64,000 nucleotides of DNA from Rostratula benghalensis. Taxonomy: Eukaryota > Chordata > Aves > Charadriiformes > Rostratulidae. Below are positions 35,555-48,227 of this stretch, piece after piece; the first letter of the stretch is position 1; each line of letters starts with the position of its first letter. Below the pieces are notes generated by a model. The model was not told the DNA's origin. It ran no database searches and saw only the letters and a list, made by a program, of their open reading frames with translations. Where the stretch lies: NCBI GenBank assembly GCA_013399305.1, contig VXAI01000137.1, forward strand, positions 1,661,812 through 1,725,811, in the 5' to 3' direction. The position numbers and the translations under genes are program-made.

Positions 35555-37062
35555 CTCTCATCTCATAACTTCCACGTGACTGAGTATTTTTAAAACCCAA
35601 CTCAGCAGCATCTCAGGTCAGCTCTGTGCTCTACATGAAAATCAGCAGGGATCCCATTCTGTTTTCTGTAGGTTACTTGCACTCGTGGAGAAAAATAAAG
35701 TCGTTGATTTGTATTATTTGATGCCTTAATTTACAGATGTTAGGAGCTAAATTACATATTGTAACTGAAATGTCCTTGGAGGTCCCTCTGGGTCAGATAG
35801 AGGAGTACCAGAGGTGCTAGGGTATCTTTTTATTGGAGGTCAATATATTAATTCTCTCCCTGGGGCTCTCAAACCAACATCTTTCCCCACTTCTCAATTC
35901 CCTTTGCAGAGCACCAGGTATATGTTACAAGAGGCTGTCATGAACCAAGAATCTTCAAGGGAGGCTTCATATTTATTTACTTGTTGCTCCTAATTTGGAT
36001 GTAGCCCCAGGTATACCATGTTTGTCCTCAGAAAAGGGAAGGAATTGGCAGAGACAGGGTTACTGCAGAATATAGTTACTCCCTAATCAGTAAGGAACAG
36101 AACAATTTAGGAAAGATGATGATGTACATAATGACCGTGTTTTTTTCTTCAAACCAAGATCGTAAAATTGTTATCCTCATTAAAGAGCTCTAAAGTTGTT
36201 TCCTTATAGTGGTTCTGACCATTAATGCTCCTTTCCTTCTAGTACAGTCACCCCCCCTGTTTGCCTCAACCATGGGTTTATGGGTCCTGGTACCCTCTGG
36301 GTGGTGGTGTTCATACCAGGATGGTGAAGAGTCTCAAGATCCTACCAAACTAAGTCATTGTCTTCGGTGATGAGGAAGGCAGAAGAGGAATTCAAATCAT
36401 TGCAACATGGGTCTGGCCAAATCCCTTATTTAATAGATCTGAGCATTGGGCAGTCCCTGTGTTTCTTGGGTCTGCCCATGACTTGCTATGGAGACACTCA
36501 GACCTTCAGAAGGTATTTATGTTCTCATTTCCAGGCCTGTTGCTCACGTGCACCCCGTTCCTGGGTGCTTGCAATGGCTACTCTTGGCCTCGGTGTCCTT
36601 TCTTAGAAAATTTGCCTCTTCTACTTACACTAATGTTCTATGGTGTGAGAGTAGACTTTTGCCATTGGTGAATTTGGCTCTTACTGAAACACCTCCTTTA
36701 TTAGCTAAATGTTGGCCCATCCAGATTCCCAAGTCAAGCACTGAGGTGTTTGGAAATGGTCTAGAATCATTGTTACTCTGCTCCATCTGATGTGTTTCAG
36801 GGCCTTATCTTTGACATCTTTGGGTGGAAAGGAAGGTTAAGGGAAGAACTTGACATTGAATGGGATAGAGGGACTTTAAGCTCTGCCACAGATTTCTGGG
36901 GAGACAGTGTCTGATTTCCAACTGTAAAATGGGAGTAGTCTACAAGTGTGAAGAGAGAGAGGCTGTCCGTGGAACTTGCAAGGACACAGGGCTGTGGGAT
37001 GCAACCATCCTACAACTGGTGTTTGAACTGGGCCTCCTGGCCATTTCTGAATGTGGGCTAAA
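35555..37062. other. Unique intron sequence
   Basis: Nothing recognised; short overlapping open frames near 36358-36790 resemble no known protein. Confidence 0.45.
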
Positions 37063-37562
37063 AGGTCTAGAGAACAAGTCCTTTGAGGAGACGCTGAGGG
37101 AACTGGGCATGTTTAGTTTGGAAAAGAGGAAGCTGAGAGCAGACCTCATTGCCCTCTACAACAACCTGCCTGAAAGAGTAGAGATGTGAGTGTTTGCCTT
37201 TTCTCCCAAGGGAATAATGACAGGACCACTGGAAATGGTCTGGAGTTGCGGCAGGGGAGGTTTAGATTAGATATAAGGAAGAATTACTTGACTGAGAGGG
37301 TGGTCAGGCACTGCCCAGGGAGGTTTTGGAGTCACCATCCCTGGAGGGATTGAAGAAACGTGTAGATGTGACACTTCAAGACATGTTCTAGTGGCTGAGA
37401 ATGTTGACTGTGGTGGTGGTGTTGTTACAGTGGGTGTGGTGGTGTCATTGCGTGGTGGTATGTGTTGTGGGATGGTTTTTTTGTTTGTTTTGGGTTTTTT
37501 GTTACGATTGGACTTGATGATCTCAAAGGTCTCTTCCAACCATGAAGATTTCTGTGATTCAA
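37063..37562 (+). mobile_element. CR1 LINE with internal TGG/TTG-rich expansion
   Basis: GGTCTAGAGAACAAGTCCTT, TTTAGTTTGGAAAAGAGG and GGGGAGGTTTAGATTAGATA follow the CR1 order. Then 37405-37500 is filled by G/T-rich triplet-like sequence before the tail GACTTGATGATCTCAAAGGT ... TTTCTGTGATTC. Confidence 0.9.
37410..37500. repeat. GT-rich triplet-like simple repeat inside a CR1
   Basis: Imperfect GTG/GTT units (TGTGGTGGTGGTGTTGTTAC and similar) followed by TTTTTTTGTTTGTTTTGGG. It interrupts the CR1 3' UTR. Confidence 0.85.
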
Positions 37563-37829
37563 TTGATGAGGAGAGGACAGCCAGAATCTCCCACCAGCTC
37601 TTCACTGCAGATGCCACAGTTAGGTGTCTCCAGGAGGACATCTACGTTCTATGTTCTCCTGGAGGCGGTAGCTCCATCAAGGTCCGATACTCCAGGATGT
37701 CCCCAAATGGGCCCTGGAGTTATGATCTTTTGGATTGAGCTTTTTTTTTTTTTGCCCCAATGTGTTGTTTTGTTGGTGTTTTTTTTTGAGTAACCCTTGT
37801 CCATGCACCAGAGGCTAATCAGTCAGCTG

Positions 37830-38620
37830 GATGACAATGAAAGATCGCGCCATCTGTCCTCTTATTTAATGGGGTGTCAGCACACAGCAAATGGGAAATA
37901 ACTGGATTGACAGACACACTGAGGCAGTTAGTAAGCTGTTTGCTGTCTGACTGGGAGAAGCAGGGGAGCGGAGAGGTGTCGCAGGAGCTAAGCTGGTAGT
38001 GCCTGTTGTTGTAAGCGGGTACAATCTGCCACACCAAAATCAGGGGCCGGTCAGGGTTGTTCCTCACCGCCGGCCGCTCCAAAGCCACCCTCACCTTCAT
38101 ATGACAAATCATTATAATGCAATCTAATAAAAAAAAAAAAACAGTTTGCATAAAGATGGTGCCCATTTATAAAGCTGTCACCGCAGCTACTCTATTAATA
38201 GAGCCATTTTAAAGATTTATAGTCAGCATATGTTACTTTTTTGCGGGGGCCAGATTGAGAGCCGTGGGGGTTGAGCACGCAGAATGTGCCGCCAGATCAG
38301 ATTTTAAAATAATATGAATAATAAGTTAATTTTTACAAAGCTGATGTGCTGAGGAGAGAGAATGTGCAGTTGAGGCGGGGGGAAGGAGGGGGGCATCATT
38401 ACGTTTCGGTGGGGGTCGACAAACTGAGTGTTGTGGCGTTAAAGGAAATAGGATTTCATAATAAGGAAAGCTAAAGTTGGTGAACTCCGTTTTTCAGATC
38501 ACTTTGTGTAATGAGATAAGATTACGCCGTGGTTCTGATAACAGCCTCGCCGATGCGTGATGCTCAAGTGGTTTATATGCATTTAATGAAACCCCACCAT
38601 ATTTCTGTGGGATGGGTGGG
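37830..38620. promoter_or_regulatory. Candidate conserved regulatory block
   Basis: About 800 repeat-free bases that keep many CpGs (GATCGCGCCATC, CACCGCCGGCCGCTCC, GATTACGCCGTGG, CTCGCCGATGCGTG) inside AT-rich DNA. It contains factor-like cores: CATTATAATG, TTTGCATAAA, a perfect palindrome CTCTATTAATAGAG at 38190-38203, AATGAGATAAGATTACG (GATA-type) and ATATGCATTTAATG. No coding frame is supported. I infer a conserved non-coding element; conservation was not tested. Confidence 0.45.
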
Positions 38621-40107
38621 AATTCAGCTGGAATTGACTGTCAAGATTGTTTAAAATTCTAATGCTTTTTAAGCAAGGCTGTATGTATTACCTACATGGT
38701 AGTAGCGAAATCGCGTTCCCTGTTGCAGTGTCACGGGGGGTAAAACATCGCCCTTACTTCTATAATAAGTTAGAAACAGAAGAAACGGTGGGAGCCTGCA
38801 GGGTTGACTTCATCTCATGGTCGGAGCTGGGCAGAAGGTGCCTCCAAGCGTCCCCGCGCCCTGGGTTGAGGTGAAATAAATACATCGCCCAACTTCTGGA
38901 GAAAGGGAGAGATTGATTGAGCCTGGTTAGTGCATTTATCTTCAGCGGGATTGGGTTGAAATTACAAGTGGATCGACAGTGGGTAATTTAGTTCAGTGGT
39001 CATTTTGGATTATCGTCTCCATCCTGAAGCACTGGCAGGCTTTGCTCAACGTCGGTCTAGTTTTGGGCTAAAAGCTTAGGGTTTCAGGTACCGGAGCAGA
39101 GAAATTTGGTGGTGCAGCTTTGGAAGAGCAAAAGGGTGGCTGTTTATACAAGCTACATTTGCTCAGTTCAGTATAAACTTAAAACATTTTGGGTTTTTTA
39201 TTTTTATTTTTAATGACAAATGATAAAGTAGTGGTTCCCCAAAGCTGGGTTTCAGGATGAATGTGAAGTGCGTTTCTGTGACACCCTACCCTTCTGCAAC
39301 TCAGAGGATCCCTTGCTTTGCAAATATTCAGTGCTTGTGACAGAAATGTGGAAAAAGAGGCTCTTTATACACAAACAACCCCCAAAAATTCCTCAATAAA
39401 TTTGGGAGAGACAAAAACATTTGACCGCAGCTTTTTTCTGCTTCCCACCTCACGTTGTACAGAACCTCTCCTTGCTCAGACGGATTAAAAGGAGGTTCAT
39501 GCCACATGGGGAATAAAGCTATTTTATATTTGCTCTCAAAGTGAACTCAGCAGCCCCATAGTGTAGTCAGGAGTCTGCAGGGGGTGAGCAGAATAAAAGT
39601 GGAAGCCAGCTCTCAAAAGCACCCGTGCAGGTTGCACTGACAGGAGATGGTATTATGTGCGGGTGTAGCTCCACACGCACAACCACGCATGGAGCTCTGC
39701 TGAAATGCAGCCTCAAGGAGGGTAGAAAACACAACCCACTGCTCAGTGGGGACATCTGAGGATGTTTTTGTCTTGGTGGTGCAGAGTGAAAACCCGTCTC
39801 TTGATAAGTATGATGTGGAGGGTCTTTAGGATCTGAGCAAAGCTCAAGTTTTTCAGGATTGATCTCCTGTAGGTGGATGAAAGCCCAACACCAAGGGATG
39901 GCTCTGGCTCTTGCAAGGAGCCAAGGACAGTACCTTGCTTTAACATCCCATACTCTGCTATATGTACCAAAGCCACCATTCTCCGCTTTACACCGAGGTG
40001 CTCTCAGGGAGAAGGTGTGAGTTTGTGGATTTCTCTGATGAGATGTATGCCTTTTAAGATAAATAATTTGCTCCAAAGAGTATCTTTATGGGCTGGGAGT
40101 TCAGAAG
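38621..40107. other. Unique intron sequence
   Basis: No transposon found. A 169-codon minus-strand open frame at 39567-40076 resembles no known protein. Confidence 0.45.
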
Positions 40108-40280
40108 GAATCATGGAATCACAGAATGATATGGGGTTGGAAGAGACCTCTGGAGATCATCTAGTCCAACCCCCTGCCACAGCAGGTCTTCCTAGAGCTG
40201 GTTGCACTTGTCCAGGTGGGTTTTGAATGTCATCAGAAGCAGAGGCTCCGCCACCTCTCTAGGTAGCCTGTTCCAAGGAA
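40108..40280 (-). mobile_element. CR1 LINE 3' end fragment
   Basis: Tail AATCATGGAATCACAGAATG, GGGGTTGGAAGAGACCTCTG and GCCACCTCTCTAGGTAGCCT. It stops at GTTCCAAGG, next to an opposite-strand CR1. Confidence 0.94.
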
Positions 40281-40299
40281 GTGAAGGCTTCATTTGACC

Positions 40300-41078
40300 A
40301 AGGCCAGTGGCCTGAGCTTCAATAAGACCAAATGCCAGGTCCTGAATGCCAAGTTCACACCAACCCCGTGAATGGTGCAGGCCGGGGCCAGAGTGGCTAG
40401 AGCTGCCTGGAGATGTTGGTTGGCAGCCATCTGAATATGAGCCAGCAGTGTGCCCAGCTGGCCAAGAAGGCCAACAGCATCCTGGCCTGTGTCAGGAATA
40501 GTAAGGCCAGCAGGACTGGAGCAGTGGTCGTCCCCTGTACTGGGCACTGGTGAGGCTCCACCTTGAGAGCTGTGTCCAGTTTTGGGCCCCTCAGGACAGG
40601 AAAGACCTGAAGATGCTGGAACGGGTCCAGAGAAGGGCAATGGAGCTGGTGAGGGCTCTGGAGCACAAGTCTGGTGAGGAGAAGCTGAGGGAGCTGGGGG
40701 TGTTCATCCTGGAGAAAAGGAGGCTGAGGGGAGACCTTCTTGCTCTGAACAACTCCCTGAAAGGAGGGGGGAGCCAGGGGGGGTCAGTCTCTTCTCCCAA
40801 GGAACAGGCAGTGGGATAAGAGGAAATGGCCTCAAGTTGCACAAGGGGAGGTTTAGGTTGGATATTAGGAACATTTTCTTCACTGAAAGGGTTATCAAAG
40901 ATAAGAAGCGGCTGCCCAGCGAATTGGTGTAGTCACCATCCCTGGAGGTATTTAAAAGCCAGGTAGACCTAGTGCTGAGGGGCGTGGTTTAGTGGTAACT
41001 TAGCAATTCTAGGTTTACAGTTGGACTTGATGATCTTAAAGGTCCTTTCCAACCTAAATGATGCTACCATTCTATGAA
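40300..41078 (+). mobile_element. Long CR1 LINE copy (about 780 bases)
   Basis: Begins in the ORF2 reverse-transcriptase C-terminal region (AATAAGACCAAATGCCAGGT). It passes AGCCAGCAGTGTGCCCAGCT and TCCACCTTGAGAGCTGTGTC and ends CTACCATTCTATGAA. Peptide blocks such as [15 protein letters not shown] and [10 protein letters not shown] are visible. It has frameshifts, so it is not functional. Confidence 0.95.
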
Positions 41079-41569
41079 GAGGCCAAGCAGCAGCTGCATT
41101 TTGGTTGTAGAAGACAGGCGAGTCTTCTCTTTACTCGGTGTTTGTTTGTCAGCATCGCCTTCTTATGCTGGTAAAAATGCTTCTAATGCTTAAAATGTGG
41201 TTTAGGTTGGTGCTGAGTCAGAGTTCCGCCATGTCCTAGATGGTTTCGCCCACAGTTAGGGTCCTTGCTTGCTGTTCATTGTGAGTAATCAAAAAAACAT
41301 CAAGCAGCCATTGTGCCTCAGAACTAACAGATGATGCACTGCAAAGCAAACTAGAGCAGTATTACTGCCATCACTTTTTTAAGCCTCATGGCAGAGAGGC
41401 AGCGTGTGTGGAAGAATGTCGTGGCAAGTGGATGAAGGACCATCAGCATCAGGACAGGGCAAAGTGAGGAGAGGACTGACAGTGAATTCCGTATCTGGGT
41501 GTACATTTCCAACAACCAAGCAACAAAGACTTACAGCCTACCAACTACATGATCCTGGGCCTTCCTAAA
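41079..41569. other. Unique intron sequence
   Basis: Nothing recognised. Confidence 0.45.
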
Positions 41570-41982
41570 GAAGAGCAATTGAAGGAGCTGGGAGTGTTTA
41601 GTTTGAGGAAGAGGAAGCTGAGGGGAGACCTCATCACTCTCTACAACTACTTGAAAGGACATTGTAGAGAGGTTGGTGCTGGTCTCTTCTCATAGGGAAT
41701 TAGTGATAGAAGGAGAGGGAATGGCTTCAAGCTGCAACAGGGTAGGTTTAGGCTGAACATGAGGAAAGAATTTATCCTGGAAAGAGTGGTCAGACCGTGG
41801 AAGAGGCTGCCCAGGGAGGGGGTTGAGTCCCCATCCCTGACTGTGTTTCAGAGTGGTTGAGATGTGGTGCTGGGGGATCTGGTATAGGGGAGAACTTTGT
41901 AGAGTGGGGCTGATGGTTGGACTCAATGATGCCAAGGGCCTTTTCCAACCTGAATGATTCTGTGATTCCATGATTCCATGAC
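41570..41982 (+). mobile_element. CR1 LINE, copy 3 of a three-copy subfamily
   Basis: Nearly the same sequence and extent as 33023-33427. Tail CTGAATGATTCTGTGATTCC followed by ATGATTCCATGAC. Confidence 0.96.
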
Positions 41983-44860
41983 AGATAAGCCATAGGTCAC
42001 GTTTTACTCCCAGGTCACAGCAGGGATAAGGACGTGTCCAACCACTTACCACAGCTCAGCTGATAAACCATAACTCAACCTTGGAGCTCATCTCTCCGTA
42101 CTACACAGAGATGCCACCTTGGTCTAAAGCAGACCAGTCACATCATGCACAAAGTTCCTTTGAAGGGGTCTAAATCCCCAAAACCTCCACCAGCAGCTGC
42201 TGTCACAGCTCCAGCTCGTGGTGGTTTCACTGTAGCTCTCCATGATTTGTATTTCAGGTGTACCCTCATTAACGGAATGAGCTGATGTGATTCACACTCG
42301 AGTTACTCTTCCTTTGCTCGCCTTCAAAGAGGAGCAGCTCTACCTCATCTGCTCGCAGAGGGAGCTGATTGTGGCTCTTCCAGGCGTATAAAAGCTATAC
42401 CCAGATTTGTGGCGCTGGTAATTGCTCTGTTTCATCTGCAGAAGAGGGAAATAACATCATTGCAAGAATAAAGTTAGATTTTCGGTGCTGTAAATTCACA
42501 GGCCAATGGATTGGTTTTTAACTCTGCAGCCTTAACCAATTTACAACTAGGCTCAAAACCTGCTCAGTTTCTGTTTCTTGATTAACATAGCCCCATTCCA
42601 GGGGTCTGTACGCTGTGTTTTCCCATGTTTTGCCCAGGACTGTGATGTTTCACAGCCTTCATTTTACAGTAACAACTCTGGGTTACGCCGTTTTGTTCCT
42701 TTTGAAAGTCAAATTTCTCTGCGAGGGTCGCAAAACTCTGGGTTATTCTTCCCTCGGGTTTACCACTTTTCGAAAAAAATCTGCCTGGTGATTAGCTGAG
42801 GTTTGGCAGTGGCTGGAAATGAGACCACTTCCTCAAGCTTGGTCATGCCCTCGCAAAAGATGAGAGGACAGAGACCACGAGACTTGAGCATCAAACCAAC
42901 CACCAGGCTAGAAACCTTCCACCAGGTGGCCTTTCCTAGTGATTGTGATGCCTGAATTCCCTTTTGCTGGCGTTTTTGAGGAAAATCGTTGTTCCTGTAG
43001 ATGAGATTTACCTCTGAAAGGATGAAAATGGAAAGCGAGGACGGGGCTTTGCGGTGGTGCCCCCACATCACCTCTTGCTGGGGTGGAACCAAGCAGAAAG
43101 ATGGTTTCCACCACCCCCTTGCTGGTGGGTGTTAGTGAAGGCATTCAGCTACAGCAGCAACCCCAAAAGCAAACAAAAAACAGTTTTGAAGCCATGAGGA
43201 AGAGGATGGAAATACAGGGTGCCATTTAAATTATGCAGTTGAAGAGGTTGTAATTAGCACATTAAAATTTGCCTCCAGAAGACCCACTGTGGTTCCACGG
43301 ATGCCGCTCATGGTTCTGGCTCCGTGAGAGGCATCTTGAGCAGTAGGGTGTGAGATACACATTTCCATACATTATGAAGCTTTAGATCTAATTACTTCTG
43401 GCTCTACATCTTGTGGTCCAAATACTGGCCAACGTTCCCCTCTGGAGATCACAGAAGAAATTACACCTGGTCTGTCCTGAGGTGGTCACACTAAGTCAAA
43501 AAGTTGTGTTCTTCAGGTGATAGGTGGGCATTAAATAAGTAATGTTTTTAGCACAGGTTCATAGCTAAATTATAATTTAATTCTTTTCTGAGTGTGTGGG
43601 GTGGTTTTAGTACCTCAGAGGCAACAAAATACTGATTTTTCTATTACACCTGCATGGGAAGGAGGTTTTTCTCACCTCAATCTCATGGATGAGCAACTAT
43701 AACATAGAAATCAATTATTTAAAACTCATATTTTGTAGCTGCTGCTAAAAAAGAGGTAGTTCTGGTCTTTTTCATCTTGCAGTGCTAAAGCTGTCAGCTC
43801 TGTGGGGACACAGTCAGAAGCTTCCACATTAACGAAAAGAGCTGTAACACGTAGTTGAGCTTTTTGGGTTTTTGGGGGATTTTTTTGATGGGGGATTTCT
43901 GCTTGTATAAGGGAGGGACTGAAGCCATGGAGATGGACAGTAGAATCATAGCCCCTCAAACTCAGCTTGGCGTTGTGGACACCAGTCTGGCTGGTGCAGT
44001 TAATTGTGTTGAGCATCATATTTTAGTGAAAAACACCCCAAATGTATTGTTTTCTCTTAACAGTACTCACTTTCCTTAGTCAGTACCAGTACCTTCCTGG
44101 ATTTTTTTTTTTTATTCTACTTTTCTAGAAATAGAAAGTTTCTATTTCTAGAATTTCTATCTTCTGTTTACTATTTCGTATAATATTTCGAAGTAGCAAA
44201 AAATTAATGTGTTTTGTCTGATGCTTGGGGTTTTTTGGTCTGGTTTCACTAACGTTTTCAATGCACTTGGAGTAGCTGAATCTCCAGTGAGTGTCCCAGA
44301 ACTGTTTACCCTTTTTTATGGTAATTATAACGTTAATCACACTTTTGGGTCACCTAGAGAAGGGCTTAAACCTTTATTCCTGCCAGTGTCCCCTGCAAAC
44401 AGCTCCCTTTGGATTTGCTTCGTACCCAAGCAGCTCTCTTATCTTGCATAGAGCAAAAGTATTTATCAGCAGCGTGTTCCTCAGTGAAACATCAGTCCTG
44501 GGGTAACTGATACTGTAACCATAATAATTCTCTGCAGTTATTTTTCTTTTTATGAAAAATAATGTGCTTTCTGTGCCTTTAGTACCTGTTTGATCGGTCT
44601 TCAGCAACAAACAACCTCTGATCTATGTGCTGCGGTGAATTTTTGTTTTTTAATTTCATTCCATTTGTTGTCATCTCTATGTGTGTAATGGCCAGTACTT
44701 TTTGGTACAGGAGCATTGGTAGGTCTCACTTAGAAGAGTCAGAGGATGGACTAGACTGCAGGGTGGAGAAGTGGGTTTTATTCCAACTAGATTATTACGT
44801 GACCTGAACATACTGAAATATATACCAATTTGCTCGCCATTGTTGTGGAAATAGCTTCTG
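41983..44860. other. Unique intron sequence
   Basis: About 2.9 kb without a recognised transposon. The stretch 42240-42480 holds a TATA-like GCGTATAAAAGC at about 42384 and several homeobox-like cores. A T run (44102-44113) precedes the palindrome listed separately. Confidence 0.45.
44123..44153. repeat. Palindrome with perfect 15-base arms
   Basis: TTCTAGAAATAGAAA at 44123-44137 is followed by a single G and then its exact reverse complement at 44139-44153. Each arm contains the self-complementary TTCTAGAA. Confidence 0.97.
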
Positions 44861-45572
44861 TCATGGAATGATGGAATTGTCAGAGTTGGAAGAGACCTCC
44901 AGATCCCATCCAGAGCGCATCCAGTCCCACCCCCCTGCTAAAGCAGGATTGCCCAGAGCACACAGACTGCATCCAGGTGGGGCTTGAAGGTCTCCAGAGA
45001 AGGGGACTCCACACCCTCCCTGGGCAGCCTCTGCCAGGGCTCTGCTACCCTCACCCAAAACACTTTTTCCCTCATATTCAAATGGAACTTCCCGTGTTCC
45101 AGCTTGTGCCTGTTGCCCCTTGTCCTGTCACTGGGTACCACTGAGAAGAGTCCGGCTCCATCCTCCTTCAACCCACCCTTCCGATACTGGTGAGCATGAA
45201 TAAGGTCTCCCCTCACCTTCTCTTCTCCAGGCTAAAGAGTCCCAGCTCTCCCAGCCTTTCCTTCAATCCCTCCATCATCTTTCTTGCCCTACGCTGGACT
45301 CTCTCCAGCAGTTCCCTGTCTCTCTTGAACTGGGGAGACCAGAACTGGACACAGAATCCCAGTTGTGGCCTCACCAGTGCAGAGTAGAGGGGTAGAATGA
45401 CCTCCCTCTACCTCCTGGCCACACTCTTCCCTAGGCAGCCCAGGATTCCTTTGTCCCTCTTGGTGACAAGGGCACATTGCTGGCTCATGGAGAGTTTACT
45501 CTCTACTAGGACCCCCAGATCCTTCTCCTTGAAGGAGATCCAGGAGATCCACCCCTAAGCTGTATTTGCCTG
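44861..45572 (-). mobile_element. Long CR1 LINE copy (about 710 bases)
   Basis: Tail TCATGGAATGATGGAATTGT. It then runs through the full 3' UTR, CCTTCTCTTCTCCAGGCTAA, GTTGTGGCCTCACCAGTGCA and ACCCCCAGATCCTTCTCC, well into ORF2. Confidence 0.96.
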
Positions 45573-48227
45573 ACATGTTACCACGAGGGTGGTAAATCAG
45601 GAATCAGAGCTGTACCTTGTTGGTTATCAAAGAGCTTGGCAGGAGAACATTATCTTTGGCCATCCCTTCTGTTGACCATCACCCAGAATGCCCACTGTTG
45701 GGGTGGAAAAGCTTTCTGGACGGGTAATGAACAAACCTGGAATATTCCAGGTGTGTATCTTAGTTTGAATGAGTGTTCAAACCTTTAAGATCCCATGGTC
45801 TTGGATATTTTATCTCTGATTGCCCTGAGTCTGTGTAACCAGTTTGGGATTTGCCAACCAGTATCCAGTTCAAAGGTTTTCTGATGTTTCTGTTAATATT
45901 TCCTTGCTTTGTGTGGGCTCATCGAAAGGGTCGTTCCAGATAAAAACTTGGTCACTTTATGACCAAGACAGAGGGAAAAGAAGAGTTTAGGACCACACCA
46001 AAATGAAACAATCTGAAATGTAAATTTGGACTGAATGTCTATAAAAGTTTTCTTAGTAAGGTTTTTTTAAAAAAATATTTTAGGTGTTTTGCCTTTTCAT
46101 TTCTTTGAGGAGGGAATTTCAGGTAATATTACCATCATCATTAAGAAAAGGAGTAGTTGATGTTATGCACTCTCAATGGCATCTTCGATGTTTTTTAATG
46201 ATATTTTAGAAGACAACTGATCACAAGGAAACAGAAGAAAGCCTTGGGAATGTGAGAGTTGTAGGTTTCTAAATCAACCCATGTAGCTTTTTTAGGTTTT
46301 ATGCTTTTTATTGCACACTTTCAGCCTAGGTAAGGCAGACCTCATAGCCAATTAAGTTGTGAGTTAGAATGAATTAAATTTTCTGAAATGGTTTGCCTTT
46401 TTTTGTTTTTTTAATCCAAATGACTGTCATTTACAAAAAGATACTTCGTTTTTACTGAAAGTGGTTTTCTGTCTAAGGGGAATGCTTAATTGCAGCCACA
46501 AATCACCTCAAATGCTTTCATAGGAGGATGAAACAAGTTAAAAATTGTGCATCATTTTGAAAATGCAGGTTCTGAAATCAGGATAGGAGGCAGATTCCTA
46601 TTTCTATTTTCCCCGTCTGCTCTCTTCACAAACTCCATCCTGGCCAGACATCTCATAAAAGTGTCCTTCAGAGCAGTGACATCCTTTTTAGGAGCCTTTT
46701 AAGGATTTCAGGCTGTCCCCAGGGCTGTCTAGGGTGACCTAAATTATCCAAAATCCGGTGGAGCACCTCGCTCTGCCTTTTTATTCGGAGAAGGCATTAT
46801 TGCCTTTTACAGGTCTGATATACGTGGTGGTTATGTTAAATAAGTGTAATTGCTCAGCATTAGGGGAATTTTCTATCCTGAATGTACCATGTGGCTCATT
46901 CTCTCGCATTTAGAGAATACACCCCACGGCGTGTTAACCTTCATAGGTTTTCCTTCCAGTTTTTTTGTGTGCCAGTGAGAGATGCTTTTAAATGCGGGTG
47001 TTGATACTGCTTCAGAAATCCTACTGAATTACAACTGAACGGTTCTTTTCCGAGTAGCACAATCGGAGCAAATGGGAAGTGAATCAAAGCTGTTCCTCCA
47101 AGGCCTTCTTTATGGCCCCATTTTACAGTGAGCTATATCTCAAATTTCACTCTTTGGAGAGTAGAAAAGAAAATAGCAGGGTATAAAAAGGGCTCAGTGA
47201 CACAGCCTTTCACCACCATGATGGTTTTTTAATTGAGGTGGGGTGGTTTTTTTTGGTCATTTGGGTTTATGCACATGCAGGTATGTCCAAAATCAATTTG
47301 AAGAATCGTGTCCAGCCCTTCCCTGATGTTCTGCTTTATCCAGGTGCCAAAAAGTTTTCTCCACGTTGATTTTTATGCATTTTATATAAGCGTGTTGCTG
47401 ACTAAAATGTGATTTCTTATCATATACACCAGCTTACACACAGACATAACCATTGATCTCCGGGATAGCCATGGGTCAAATTGCTTTTTTTGACATCTTA
47501 ATAGTTACATAGACAGCTTGTATGAGTAAAATGGGAACATTTTTGGAAAGCACTCTTGGAATGTATTTTTTTAGATGCTGTTAAACATTTTCTTCTTTAT
47601 AAAGACTGAATTACGTTTGAATAAGTTAACCAGCAGTATCTGAAATTTAAATAAATAAGTAGCACAGTGTGTGACTGTGAATGTGTGTGTATGTGTCTGC
47701 CAAGCAGAAAATAGAGAATATGTGTAGGTCTTTCATGCCACTCCATACTTCCCATTTTGATAACTTCATTTTCAGTTCCATGTAATTTGGCCAGTTTTTA
47801 TTTCCCAACTGGGGCTAGATTTTTTTATATATATATTTTTTTTTTTAAGAAAAGTGTGTCTAAAACACATGTTCTTTCTGAGAACAAGAAGAAGAAAGCC
47901 ATCTTACATGTTGGCAAATCCTGGTGACCTTTTGTTTGGCTGGCAATTCGCAATTTTACATTTCTCAGGAAGAAAAACTTTTGTGTTAAGGGTGTGCCTT
48001 TTGCCATTCCTCTGAAAATACACCCAAATTTGGCATAGTTATACACCTTTGAAGAAGTGCAGTGCTCACACTCTGGGAAGAGGGTTCCAGTTTGTAGCAG
48101 TTGGAGTTCTTGATGGTCACGACCAAGCCAAGGGACTTTGTGTCTCACTTGGTGTCACAGTGCTTCACGCAGGTGACAATTGGCTGCTGGTGGGTGTTAC
48201 TCTACTCACAAAGCAGAGAGACGGGTG
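45573..48227. other. Unique intron sequence
   Basis: No transposon found. There are small AT and T runs near 46065-46082 and 47821-47850 and a TG run near 47668-47697. The interval 46745-46930 keeps CpGs and looks possibly constrained. Confidence 0.45.

Noticed and set aside
39567..40076. A 169-codon minus-strand open frame
   Set aside because: No recognisable domain, unusual composition and no splice context. Compatible with chance, given the number of frames in 64 kb.
42380..42400. A TATA-box-like GCGTATAAAAGC as a promoter
   Set aside because: No associated transcript, initiator or downstream exon is visible, and such AT motifs occur by chance in introns.
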